Source: Hygrophila difformis
Lineage: Eukaryota > Streptophyta > Magnoliopsida > Lamiales > Acanthaceae
Reading direction: 5' to 3'
NCBI GenBank assembly: GCA_030278955.1
Contig: JAOANR010000012.1
Location: forward strand, 30,937,491-31,001,490
Length of the DNA stretch: 64,000 nt
Position numbers and translations under genes: made by a program. Shown here piece by piece: positions 54,869 through 64,000 of the stretch (its first letter is position 1; the number at the start of each line of letters is the position of its first letter). Under the pieces are notes generated by a model. The model was not told where the DNA came from. It saw only the letters and a list, made by a program, of their open reading frames with translations, and did no database searches.

Positions 54869-56830
54869 TGTAACGCCCCGAAAATTCAAACTTAATTTTC
54901 GCAAGCATTACCGCCGTACTAACTATCCTAAACAAGTGGCTAGCTAATTTAAAACAGCTAGTACAAGGCTGAGTAAAAACCTAAGGTGATTATCTGATTA
55001 ATCAAATTTAATGCAGAAGCTAAAATAATTTAAAAACACATAGGCACATATGAATCCTTACACAATAACTAAGTAATAGAACCAGCAAATCCTCGAGGCT
55101 GCAAGCCTCACCAAACAGCATCAGGTAGCATGCTAATATCTCAAACATGGCTACCAGCCCAAAGCAATAAATCACATAAGGCCACAGGCTGACAGAATAT
55201 AAATCCTAGGTTCACAGGCCTCAGCTAACAGATAATCCAATGCCAAGTAATAATAATAAAGTAGCAGAGTATCACATAATCACATATAAATGTTAATAAC
55301 ATAAAAGTCTAATCTATGTGATCTCTCAATACCCCAAACTCAGTCATGCTCTAGCGCCTCCAGCAGGATCTATAAAACAGACAAAAACAAAAGGAGTCAG
55401 TACAACGTATTGAGCAAGGGCTACATTCAGGAGAGTAAGGGGAATCAGTTAATAATAATAAATAATAATATAGATGAAATATAAATAAAAGAACGGAATA
55501 TAAATAAAGCAAAGTAAACATCACACCGTCCCATACCGGTGCTTCAACCACAATCATACAATTTATGCACATGATGCATGGCCTAACATACACATATCTA
55601 CCCTATATGCAAATGCAAATGAGTATGCCTAGCCGGTATGAACCCATGGGTGAGGATATCATCAACTCTAACCCATTATAGGGTAACATACATCATCCCC
55701 GCATGGATCACATGCATCAAGTCAATATCACAGGCATAACAGCCAATAAATCAGGCATCACAGCCAATATCACATGCATAACAGCCAATAAATCAGGCAT
55801 CACAACCAATAATCCACCCAGCAGGGCCATCAGGACTCAACAACACCGGTGAAGGCTGCCCGATGATATAAGTCATCATAACAACCGATCGGGTTTATAA
55901 CCGTGAATTCTAATGCAATATCATGCAAATACAACATGCCAAATGATCCAACACCTAATCACTAGGTTCGCATGCTTCTGAACTCATAAAAGATTCAAAA
56001 CATAGCCCCTAGGCTAAGACATTAATGATTTGATCTATCAACCACTTATAACTAACGATATCGTAATTCAACAATTCCTCCAAGCAATTCAACAACCCCC
56101 ATGGGTTAAACAATCATTCCATGAACCATAAATAATGTTGGGAGCAGTCTAAACACAACTTAGAGCAAGAATTTAGGCATTTAGACATTAAAAAAAAATC
56201 GCATAAAACGGACCAAAACAAGGTCTTGTCGCGCACCCGGCGCGCTGGCGCGCGCCCACGCGCAAGCCAGCCTCTACCCGCGCGCTGGGCGCGCGGTTTC
56301 TGCCCAGGAGCACGCCACGAGCACGCGCTCCATCCCTGCCGACTGTTCAGTCGGATTCCGGCGATTTCTTGCCGGAAAACACCCCTAATACACCCCAAAC
56401 ACGTAAATAATGCCACATATCCCTTAACTGATATCTTCCAACAATTAACAACCTCCGGTTCGTCCAATCCAAGCCTCAGTCGATTAAAATCAATCAAAAC
56501 AACACCAAAACCTAACATCAATATCAACCCCAAATCAACACCAATCCAACCGAAATAAATATCAATACGAAGAGGAAGACGAGGGGAATCACTTACTAGC
56601 AATCGATTAACAAATCTCCAAGAGTCTCCGATGATTCGAGCAAGACACAAACCCCCTTCTTCTCTCCCAACCGATCGGTCTCCCTCTTATTTTCTTTCAA
56701 CTTTTCAAAAACTGAAAAATGACCCCCAAATGACTATAAAACATCCATTCGGGCCCCTTCCGGAATTGGGCTGCTCAAAAACAAGTAAATAAAATACTCG
56801 GTCCATAAATACTTTATTCGGGTCATTACA
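54869..56830 (-). repeat. Element C, 5' LTR (1962 bp)
   Basis: In plus orientation it starts TGTAACGCCCCGAAAATTC and ends TTCGGGTCATTACA. It contains a 42-bp tandem duplication (55724-55807) and a GC-rich GCGCGC block (56229-56300). It is the intact reference for the fragments at 17717 and 50208. No matching target duplication can be read because the other end of the element is lost. Confidence 0.9.
55724..55807. repeat. 42-bp tandem duplication in the element C LTR
   Basis: Two units start AATATCACAGGCATAACAGC and AATATCACATGCATAACAGC, each ending in CAGGCATCAC followed by AGCC or AACC. The spacing is 42 bp. Confidence 0.9.
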
Positions 56831-57395
56831 AATTAAATAGGCTTATATATACCTATAAAAGGCATAAAATCAAACCTATTTAAACAAAGATGCCATGCCT
56901 GGGCCTATAAACTAGGCCTATAAAAGGCCATAAGCCAAACTCAGGCATTGCAAAAGCAAAATAGGCCTAGGTCATTCGAGGCCAAGTCTAGCATGGCATT
57001 GCCTATTCCTAACCCTACCCACAATGTCTGCTTCTTCCAACAGCAGTGCATCACTTTTAAAAAGCCATCATACCATTCATCATAAAAAGTGCTATAATAC
57101 CATGGATTTTTGCTCAGAAATAAGAATAAACAAGAATTCCATCAGGCAGAAATGTATCACACTTATCTATAAAATATTACTAGAACAATGAGTATGTTTG
57201 GGAGTCAGCGGATTCACTAGCAGATAGCATATTCCGAGAGAGAATTGTGAGAGAATATGCTGATTGAATCCGCTATATGCTCCTAAATATGCCGGCTTCC
57301 AAACAAGCCCAATCACTTGCACAAAAACTTTTAAAAGAGAAACCTTTTATGGAAAAGAAAGAAGGATAAAACAACTATCAAACCACCAATATTGA
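56831..57395. other. Non-coding stretch with short GGCCTATAAA repeats
   Basis: No gene is visible. CCTATAAAAGGC and GGCCTATAAA recur at about 56845-56935. The only defined structure is the hairpin element at 57196-57304. Confidence 0.5.
57196..57304. mobile_element. Small inverted-repeat element (109 bp)
   Basis: The outer ends GTTTGGGAG and CTTCCAAAC are inverted. Inside, AGCGGATTCA with AGCATATTC pairs with GAATATGCT and TGAATCCGCT. The whole can fold into a hairpin, as in very short MITEs. Confidence 0.55.
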
Positions 57396-57865
57396 AGTAA
57401 CACCCCGGGTTTTAAAACCAAAGAATTGGGATGTCAACGCTACACATTCCAAGTAAGACGCGATTAATTTCGAGCTCACTTGAAAGATATTATAGCTAAA
57501 TAGTACCATATTCTAAGTAATTTGCCAACAAATTGAAATATTTAACTATTCATAAATACTTGGAGTTTAAAATAATGATTTTTCAAAAATATAAGCCATC
57601 AAAATAAAATGTTATTCAACATCCATGCATCAATCATAGTACAAAAAGTAAAGTGATGAAAAATAAAGTCCCAGCTAACATGACCAAAACAGTCCAAAGT
57701 CTAAAGTCCAAGTAATAAAAATATACTTATGCAGCATGTCTTGATGAAGATTTTATTCCCTGCCATGCATTCTTGTGCCCACATATTTTCTTCAACCTCT
57801 GTAAAAAGAATGAACCCCAATCATCAGTGCATATTAGTATTGAGTAAGTCAACCTCCACTACATA
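57396..57865 (-). repeat. Fragment of a chromovirus-type LTR
   Basis: TAACACCCCGGGTTTTAAAA followed by GTCAACGCTACAC resembles the starts of the element A (TGTGACACCCCGGATTTG) and element C LTRs in plus orientation, and later GAGTAAGTCAACCT fits the same layout. There is no partner LTR, so it is a truncated or solo LTR, probably on minus. Confidence 0.55.
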
Positions 57866-58619
57866 ATGGTGGATTTTAAAAAGGAAATGACTTATTATAT
57901 ATATTTTAAATTTAATTTAATACGAAGTATAATTTTTATTAGAAGACTTACATACTTTAATTTTAGAGATCCTGATCCTAACAGAAGGAACTTCGGGTGG
58001 TTCAGAAGCATGATCTACTCATTGGCCATTGGGCATGTTATGTCATGTTGTTGCTTTGCAGCTGTGTACAATGTTTGTGATTATGGTACATGTATCCTTG
58101 TACAGGTGGTTCTGAAAGGTATTATTGTTGTTGTTGTCCTTGTTATTATTATTATTAAGTTCACTTTTGACTTTTACACAGTTTATTAATCAACTTTAAT
58201 CTAATATTTTCGCAATTATATGAGGAAAAAATAGAGTCAAGTTCGATCTTATTACATTCATCTAATAATTATATATAATATACATTTTAGAATATATAAT
58301 TTTTATTTCTATGTATTTTAAGATGTTAGATGTTAAACAAATGCATTGAATTATGTGTTCAAAAGTTTTAAGATATGGAAAAGTAAATAATCACATAAAT
58401 AAGGGAAAAATCCACTTTTGGTATTATAAGATTTTCTCTCACCCACTTTTGGTCCCATTAGATAATAATTTTCTCCACTTTTGGTCTTTCGGTCTATTTT
58501 TTAAGAAATAATATTCATATGGGGTCAATGTGCAATCTTTTTATACAATTTTTGTTGCAAAATGTGCATAATCGAATTAAAAAATCATAACTTATTTAAT
58601 GAAACTCAAAACTGGGAAT
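57866..58619. other. AT-rich non-coding stretch with CCACTTTTGGT repeats
   Basis: The motif CACTTTTGGT occurs at about 58411, 58442 and 58473 with roughly 31-bp spacing. A 107-codon frame (57866-58189) has no recognisable domain and I do not call it a gene. Confidence 0.5.
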
Positions 58620-58770
58620 GGAAACTTCACTTATTGGTCATGTCTCCTGACTTCCAACCGTATGGTTGGGGTGCGATTCCCACCCGACCCATATCCCTCA
58701 TCTTATTCCCCTTTTTAATTTGTATGGCTTGTGCTTCCACACACCTTGTCGACACATAAGTGTCAATATT
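58620..58770 (+). mobile_element. SINE-like, tRNA-derived fragment
   Basis: TTGGTCATGTCTCCTGACTT, then CCAACCGTATGGTTGGGGTG and CGATTCCCACCC, resembles the A-box/B-box region of plant tRNA-derived SINEs (CTGGACTTCCAACC and GTTCGATTCCCACC in intact ones). Boundaries and a poly-A/T tail are not clear. Confidence 0.45.
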
Positions 58771-59039
58771 TACCCAAAAAATTAAACTCAAAACTACTCA
58801 TTTGTAACAAATAAAATAATTATTAAAAAAATATTATTTAATAAATTTATTTTATGAATTTTTGTTAATATAATATTTTTAAATAACAGTAAAAAATAGA
58901 ATAAATAGAATAAAACATAAAATAAAGTTCTCTATATTTATAAAAAAAAATTAAAAATTTATTATGTAATACCTATTAATTAAAATGTTTTATTTTTATT
59001 TTATATGTGAAATTATATATATTTTTATTCAATCAAGTA
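58771..59039. other. Very AT-rich non-coding stretch
   Basis: Only A/T-rich runs are seen (AATAAATTTATTTTATG, AAAATAGAATAAATAG). No gene or element terminus is visible. Confidence 0.5.
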
Positions 59040-59295
59040 CTCTCTTCGTTTTTTTTAAAGGTTACGTTTTGACTTTTTTTTACTGTTCATTGTAGCACTT
59101 TGATTTCTACTTTTGTTATAGTTATAGAAGACAAAATATAACCAAGTGAGATTTTGTTGGATTCGTCTCATCTTGTAGTTTTTAAATATCAAATTTTTAG
59201 AATTTTACTTGTACCGAATTTGAGTTATTAGTCGTTAAAAATGTTAGCATACGTCCAAATGAAAAGTGTAACCTTTAAAAAAAATGGAGGAAGTA
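59040..59295. mobile_element. Stowaway-like MITE, 256 bp
   Basis: The left end CTCTCTTCGTTTTTTTTAAA continues into GGTTAC. The right end GTAACCTTTAAAAAAAATGG continues into AGGAAGTAG. These are inverted repeats flanked by TA. Inside is AAGTGAGATTTTGTTGGATT followed by CGTCTCATC, the motif shared with the next elements. Confidence 0.8.
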
Positions 59296-59411
59296 GTATA
59301 TAATAATTATATTTATAATACAATTTTAATTTTTATTATAATAAATATTATCTTATAGTAAATAATTTTATGATAAAATAGGCTCTGCCCACCATGTCAG
59401 GATCCAAATTA

Positions 59412-59647
59412 CTTCCTCTGTTTTTTTAATAACTATTCCATTTCTGCATTTCACGCAATCCAATACACGTATTTAAATCATAATAACTCAAATTTTATAG
59501 AAATAAAAATTATAAAAAGTTGATATTATAAAACTACGTTATTAGACGAATCCAACAAGATCTCACTTGACTATGTTTCATCTTATATAAATATATCAAA
59601 AAAATTAATCAAAATTACTCAATAAATAATAAACACAACGGAGGTAG
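59412..59647. mobile_element. Stowaway-like MITE, 236 bp
   Basis: The ends CTTCCTCTGTTTTTTT and ACACAACGGAGGTAG are flanked by TA. It carries the shared motif in reverse (GACGAATCCAACAAGATCTC). Its right half matches the remnant at 6787-6917. Confidence 0.8.
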
Positions 59648-59772
59648 TATCTTTTCTGACAATTTCTTAAGACAATGATGTATTCTATTCGAAATGACCA
59701 AAATATTTCCTAGGTCCGAGCACTCGAGGTGTACGGTCTCTTGGTCCATAGTGTGATTCCAAATTTATACTA

Positions 59773-60157
59773 CACCCTCCGTCCCACTAATAGTATCCCA
59801 TTTCTTTTGTGCATGGTTTTTTTATGTGGGGATAGTTAGTACTCTCTCCGTTTTTATTTAACTTCTCCCTTACCATAGTTGATACTATTGACTAAGTAAT
59901 TTTGATTCCACATTTTAGTGTAGTTATATAATATAAAACATAGTCAAGTGAGATGTTGTTGGATTCATCTAATCGCGTAGTCTTAGATATTAAATTTTTA
60001 TAATTTTTACTTATATACTCCCTCCGTTTTTTTAAAAGTTACGTATTGACTTTTTTTTACTCTTCATTGTAGCACTTTGACTTCTATTTTTGTTATAGTT
60101 ATAGAAGACAAAATATAGCAAGTGAGATCTTGTTGGATTCGTCTCATCTTGTAGTTC
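59773..60157. mobile_element. Cluster of three truncated Stowaway-like MITEs
   Basis: TA plus a CTCCCTCCGT-type left end occurs at about 59773 (CACCCTCCGTCCCACTAATA), 59842 (CTCTCTCCGTTTTTATTTAA) and 60018 (CTCCCTCCGTTTTTTTAAAA). The second and third carry the internal motif AAGTGAGATSTTGTTGGATT. Each lacks a right end, consistent with repeated insertion into one another followed by truncation. Confidence 0.7.
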
Positions 60158-60756
60158 GTGTCATAAAAGCTATTATGAAGAGGACATAGTAAGGTCGATA
60201 CTTACTATGAAATTCATAGTCTAAACGTTTGAACCTAACCTACTTTTATATAACGTAGTGTCTTCCTTTTTCTAAAGCGCTATTTAAGATGGGCATACCC
60301 ATGGTTGGATAACCATTGGGGATATTTAATTACCTTTGGAAGTTCCAAATGATGGAATTTAAAAATAATTGGAAAATTTCCATGTGTACAACTAAAGACG
60401 ATCAATATTTAATCCTAGATTAGAATACTCCAGTTAAAGAAGAGAGTTGTTGGATATCATAAGGATTTAAAATTTTGTCTATACTATATTGGACCGGACA
60501 AACTTACTATAATACTTTGGATTTGAGAGTGCGTCAAGTCATATCCATAAAGCTTATGAATAATGACCTATGAAAAGTGTGTGACACCTACAATGACATC
60601 TAATGTAAGAGGACATATCCTTGGACGGGTAACTTGAAAAGTGATGTGGGGAATTTCTAGTAACATGAGAATAATTGGAAAAATTCTCGTATGTAACCGA
60701 CTAAAGGGCATGCGTAACAATAAGTTGAGTGGGATATCCTGAGGAGTAAACTTATC
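60158..60756 (+). repeat. Diverged tandem repeats left of the foldback element
   Basis: AATAATTGGAAAATTTCCAT with GTGTACAACTAAAG (about 60364) and AATAATTGGAAAAATTCTCG with TATGTAACCGACTAAAG (about 60670) are about 306 bp apart. GGACCGGACAAACTTACTAT with ACTTTGGATTTGAGA (about 60490) recurs at about 62010 beyond the foldback element. It probably belongs to the 3' internal region of the chromovirus whose LTR starts at 62779. Confidence 0.55.
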
Positions 60757-61985
60757 GGAAAAAAAGATAAATAGGTCATTTTTCTTTTCAAAAAATTCAA
60801 ATCAGTCCTTTTTCTATTTTATTACCAAAACAGTCCTCTACAAATGCTAATTATATTCAAATCAGTCCTTTTTTCACTAATTATATTCTAATTGCTGACG
60901 TGGCAAGGGTTTTAATTTAAACCTGACACGTGTGCATAATATTAGTCCTTTTTCTTTTATCTTTTGCCAATTCAGTCCTAAACTTTTATTTTGTTCTATT
61001 TAGTCCTCTACCCCAATCACCCATTTTTATATTAATTGGCCTCAAACCTTTCAAATTATTTCATTTTAGGCCCAGAACCTTAAATTTTTTATTATTACTA
61101 ATCCATTTATCAAATAAATGCACAACATACTTCCATAAATAAAATTAAACACCAAACCTCATATATTGGGTTCGACTGCTTTGTTATCGGGTCTTTCAAG
61201 TACCGGAATTTTACGGACTCTCTCTAATAACCACTCGACCGCAACCGATTGTTCATTGGTTTTGGTTTCCTTCAGTAACAATCAACAAAATCTTACTTTG
61301 CGTCCTACCTTAGGATGTAGCAATATTTGAGTAAATGATTTAACTTGAATTTTTGAAAGGTTATGGATACAGGAAGCCTTGGTTTTATTGAAAAATATTA
61401 ATATTATTAAAAATATTAAAAAAAATAGCCTGAATTTTATTGTCCACAAAGTATGATTGTGCTGATTGTTGCTGAAGGAAACCAGAACCAATGAATCATC
61501 GTTACGGTCGGGTGGTTAGAGAGAGTCCGTAAAATTCGGAACTTCGAAGACCCGGTAACAAGGCGGTCAAACCCAATGTATGAGGTTTGGTATTTAATTT
61601 TATTCACGGAAGTATGTTGGGCATTTATTTGATAAATGTATTAGTAATAATAAAAAAATTAAGGTTCTGGGCCTAAAATGAAATAATTTGAAAGGTTCGA
61701 GGCCAATTAATATAAAAATGAGTGATTGGGGTAGAGGACTAAATAGAACAAAATAAAAGTTTAGGACTGAATTTTCAAAAGATAAAAGAAAAAGGACTAA
61801 TATTATGCACACGTGTCAGGTTTAAATTAAAACCCTTGCCATGTCAGCAATTAGAATATAATTAGTGAAAAAAGAACTGATTTGAACATAATTAGCATTT
61901 GTAGAGGACTGTTTTGGTAATAAAATAGAAAAAGAACTGATTTGAATTTTTTGAAAAGAAAAAGGACCTATTTATCCTTTTTTCC
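60757..61985. mobile_element. Foldback element, 1229 bp with about 530-bp arms
   Basis: The left arm (60757 to about 61286) and right arm (about 61460-61985) are inverted copies, differing at roughly 5-8% of sites by eye, around a spacer of about 173 bp. The ends are GGAAAAAAAGATAAATAGGT and, on the other strand, GGAAAAAAGGATAAATAGGT. GTAAACTTATC occurs on both sides (60746-60756 and 61986-61996), a 9-11-bp target duplication as made by Mutator-type transposases. The 70-codon frame found in both arms is a product of the symmetry. There is no transposase, so it is non-autonomous. Confidence 0.9.
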
Positions 61986-61996
61986 GTAAACTTATC

Positions 61997-62765
61997 TATG
62001 TTAGACCAGACCAGAAGAATTTATCATAGTATCTTTGGATTTGAGAATACTCAAAGTATAATAATTGATTGATGGATGAAGTACCACACAAGACTGACCG
62101 AGTATTTTAAGACAAATAAATAATTTTTCAAGGAGCAATAGTTTACCAACAAGGAATGTCGGATGCCAAAGGGCCAAGAGTCCTTCCGAGCCTACAAGTT
62201 AGAATAACCACAACTCTCATCTTAACCTTCTTGGATCTAAGATTTTGAATCACGAATTATGACCTAATTTTTTTTTTTTTTAAGGATGATCGCCTAACCT
62301 CCTATCTCGGACTGGCATTTTCGTGTTCGCACTTAAAGGATGAAAGGACTATGGAATATGCGACTTAAGAAGAGTTGGAATTTATTATGGGTTATGGAAT
62401 ACTCGGAGGAAACCTATCAATTTAAGTTGAGACATTATAGAACCCCAAAATGGATATAAGATAGCATATCGATGGATCTTTTGACCTAGGCTTATTAAGA
62501 TACGGAGAATGGATAAAATAATTAAACGAGATAGTCTATCTTTATCTCCCTAGGAAAGGAATGAAACATGGAGCCGCTAGCATACTCCGGTAGAGAAAGC
62601 GTCGCGAGAAAGATGCAACCCGAGGAGTTAAAGTGGATAAAAAGGATAGATATCCGGAGAGTATCATGTCGAGAATTTTCTATAAGGATTGAAATTTCGG
62701 AAATGTACATTAGTTATAAATTTTCCGTAATTTGTCTTCAGGCTTCGAGGACGAAGCCTTATTTT
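61997..62765 (+). mobile_element. Decayed 3' internal region of a chromovirus
   Basis: The sequence continues that left of the foldback element. Its end, GGCTTCGAGGACGAAGCC then AAGGAGGGTAGAC, matches the end of the internal region of element A (CTTCGAGGACAAAGTTG then AAGGAGGGTAGAC on minus). No intact pol domain is readable. Confidence 0.65.
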
Positions 62766-62778
62766 AAGGAGGGTAGAC
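62766..62778 (+). promoter_or_regulatory. Polypurine tract, identical to that of element A
   Basis: AAGGAGGGTAGAC precedes the LTR start. The same 13 bases form the tract of element A on minus at 20386-20398. Confidence 0.85.
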
Positions 62779-64000
62779 TATAACACCCCATAAAATTTTT
62801 AAATAAAAATTTAAATTTTAATAAATGGATATTCAAATTTCTCATAAATTATTTTTTATTTTTATTTTTAAGATGAAAAGAAAATAATATTTATTTAAAT
62901 CACTCCTAGTTGTGAACTAATTTAAGCAATTAAAACTTTTAAGTGCAACGACATTTAATCAACCTATAGGTATTAAGCTATATTCTATTACAAATTATTT
63001 AAAATCTATATTAATTAGTTATGACTATTTAGTTGGAATTTAATATAATTATTTAGGCATTCCTAAACGTAAATAATCGATAACGAATTCAGAAAGGTTA
63101 TTTGACTACAAGTGAGACTTAATTAATGTAATATTAGTGAGCTAATTAATTTATTAAAAATATCAGACTTTATTATTGAGGGATAACTTATTAAATTTAT
63201 GAAATACCAACTTGAATTAATTTAATTAGGAGCATAATAAGTATTCATTTGTAAGTCCTTAATCCTTATATCATTTATGACGTAAGAATCAATTAATAAG
63301 GCCTAAGAAGTTCATAAACTAGCCATAGTGTATCGGGGCATTTGGAGCTCAAAATTATTATATTAACTTATAGAAATTTGGACAAACAAGTATTAAATCA
63401 TTTTGAGGCAATAAACCTAAGATCAAAAATAAAACATAATTAAATCCGAATAAAGTAACAATGATGAACAAGTATATTTATCATGTCCGTTAAATTGTAA
63501 GTGTTGTGTTTAATAACATTGGGCATGTATTAAGTTATAAAATTAGCCACATATAATTTAGTTAAAAGTATTTAACCAATTAGTGTGATTTAACTTTTGG
63601 CAATAGGACGACAGTTATCCTATGATCAAGTGGATCCGTAAAATATTTAACCAACGAATAAAAATTTATGAATTACTCTATTTTTAATTAACGGTTGTCC
63701 CATATTTGGAGAATTGGAGATTTTAGATATTAGGCTAACGGTGCCAATTAATAAGTAATTTGAATACATTAAATCCATGATATTAAAAAGATTAAAACTT
63801 TTAGCAAATGATTAAGTCCATAAGCTAGATTAATTAGCTAATTAAGTCCATAGTTAGGGAATTAAATTGGGCTACCTCATTTTGTGATCAAATAAGCAAA
63901 ATAGGAAATTAAATGGGCCAACCTAAACCCCCCCTAGGCCCAAAACTAGGCAAACCCTAACCCTAATTTCCACCCTGCCGCCGCCGCCGGACTCCAGCGC
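62779..64000 (+). repeat. 3' LTR of a plus-strand chromovirus, cut by the window end
   Basis: It starts TATAACACCCCATAAAATTT (TG changed to TA at the terminus) and runs AT-rich to the window end, where AACCCTAATTTCCACCCTGC leads into CCGCCGCCGCCGG. A GC-rich block in the middle of the LTR is also seen in element A. The 3' limit is outside the window. Confidence 0.7.

Noticed and set aside
56226..56558. 110- and 178-codon frames in the GC-rich part of the element C LTR
   Set aside because: Arg/Ala/Pro-rich products of GCGCGC sequence within an LTR; no domain.
57866..58189. 107-codon plus-strand frame
   Set aside because: Hydrophobic tail of Val/Ile from GTT/ATT repeats, no domain, AT-rich surroundings; a faint DPDPNRRNFGWF resemblance to GRF-type fingers lacks the cysteines.
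60930..61812. Two near-identical 70-codon frames on opposite strands
   Set aside because: They are the same sequence in the two arms of the foldback element; no domain.
63950..63970. Telomere-like CCCTAACCCTAA
   Set aside because: Only two short units, not the plant CCCTAAA repeat, and inside an LTR.

Overview
This is a nuclear window from a dicot-type plant genome, dominated by transposable elements. The evidence is spliced genes with GT/AG introns, AT-rich non-coding DNA, plant-type Ty3/Gypsy elements primed by tRNA-iMet and tRNA-Asp, Stowaway-like MITEs with TA target duplications, and one intact-looking host gene. That gene is a 12-exon minus-strand protein kinase/PP2C fusion (6968-13571). 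I cannot name the species.

Layout. 1-4125: GC-rich sequence, then the 3' end of an Athila/Tat-type Gypsy element with its LTR (2794-4125). 4126-6917: GC-rich sequence, a three-unit minisatellite, the 3' end of a second LTR element (LTR 6092-6786) and a MITE remnant. 6968-13571: the kinase-PP2C gene, with a MITE and microsatellites in its introns. 13835-14275: a hAT-like MITE candidate between direct repeats. 14470-17716: a decayed Mutator-like (MULE) transposase facing a decayed plant-mobile-domain gene.

17717-56830 is a nested stack. The oldest element, C (a chromovirus on the minus strand), has a truncated left LTR that is split by element A (a Tekay/Del-like chromovirus on the minus strand, 17788-50207, 5-bp duplication CTAAG/CTAGG). 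The right LTR of A is split by element B (a 21.4-kb Athila-like element on the minus strand, 28610-49970, perfect 5-bp duplication AGCGC). One LTR of B holds a 190-bp MITE (30739-30928) that is absent from the other LTR, which preserves the empty site. A has one continuous gag-pol frame broken by six stop codons. B has an intact gag-protease frame and a broken pol.

Two features of B stand out. First, between pol and the 3' LTR it carries what looks like a two-exon F-box gene (35457-37691, 238 codons) with consensus splice sites that join in phase. Second, its LTRs and internal region carry about 29 clustered hairpin modules built from a palindrome, AATTCGGTCTAGACCGAATT, and flanking half-sites. 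They occur nowhere else in the window, and they carry indels between the two LTRs.

56831-64000: LTR fragments, a SINE-like stretch, a cluster of Stowaway-like MITEs (59040-60157), a 1.23-kb foldback element with about 530-bp arms (60757-61985), and the polypurine tract and 3' LTR of another chromovirus on the plus strand (62766 to the window end). All percentage identities are judged by eye, not computed.
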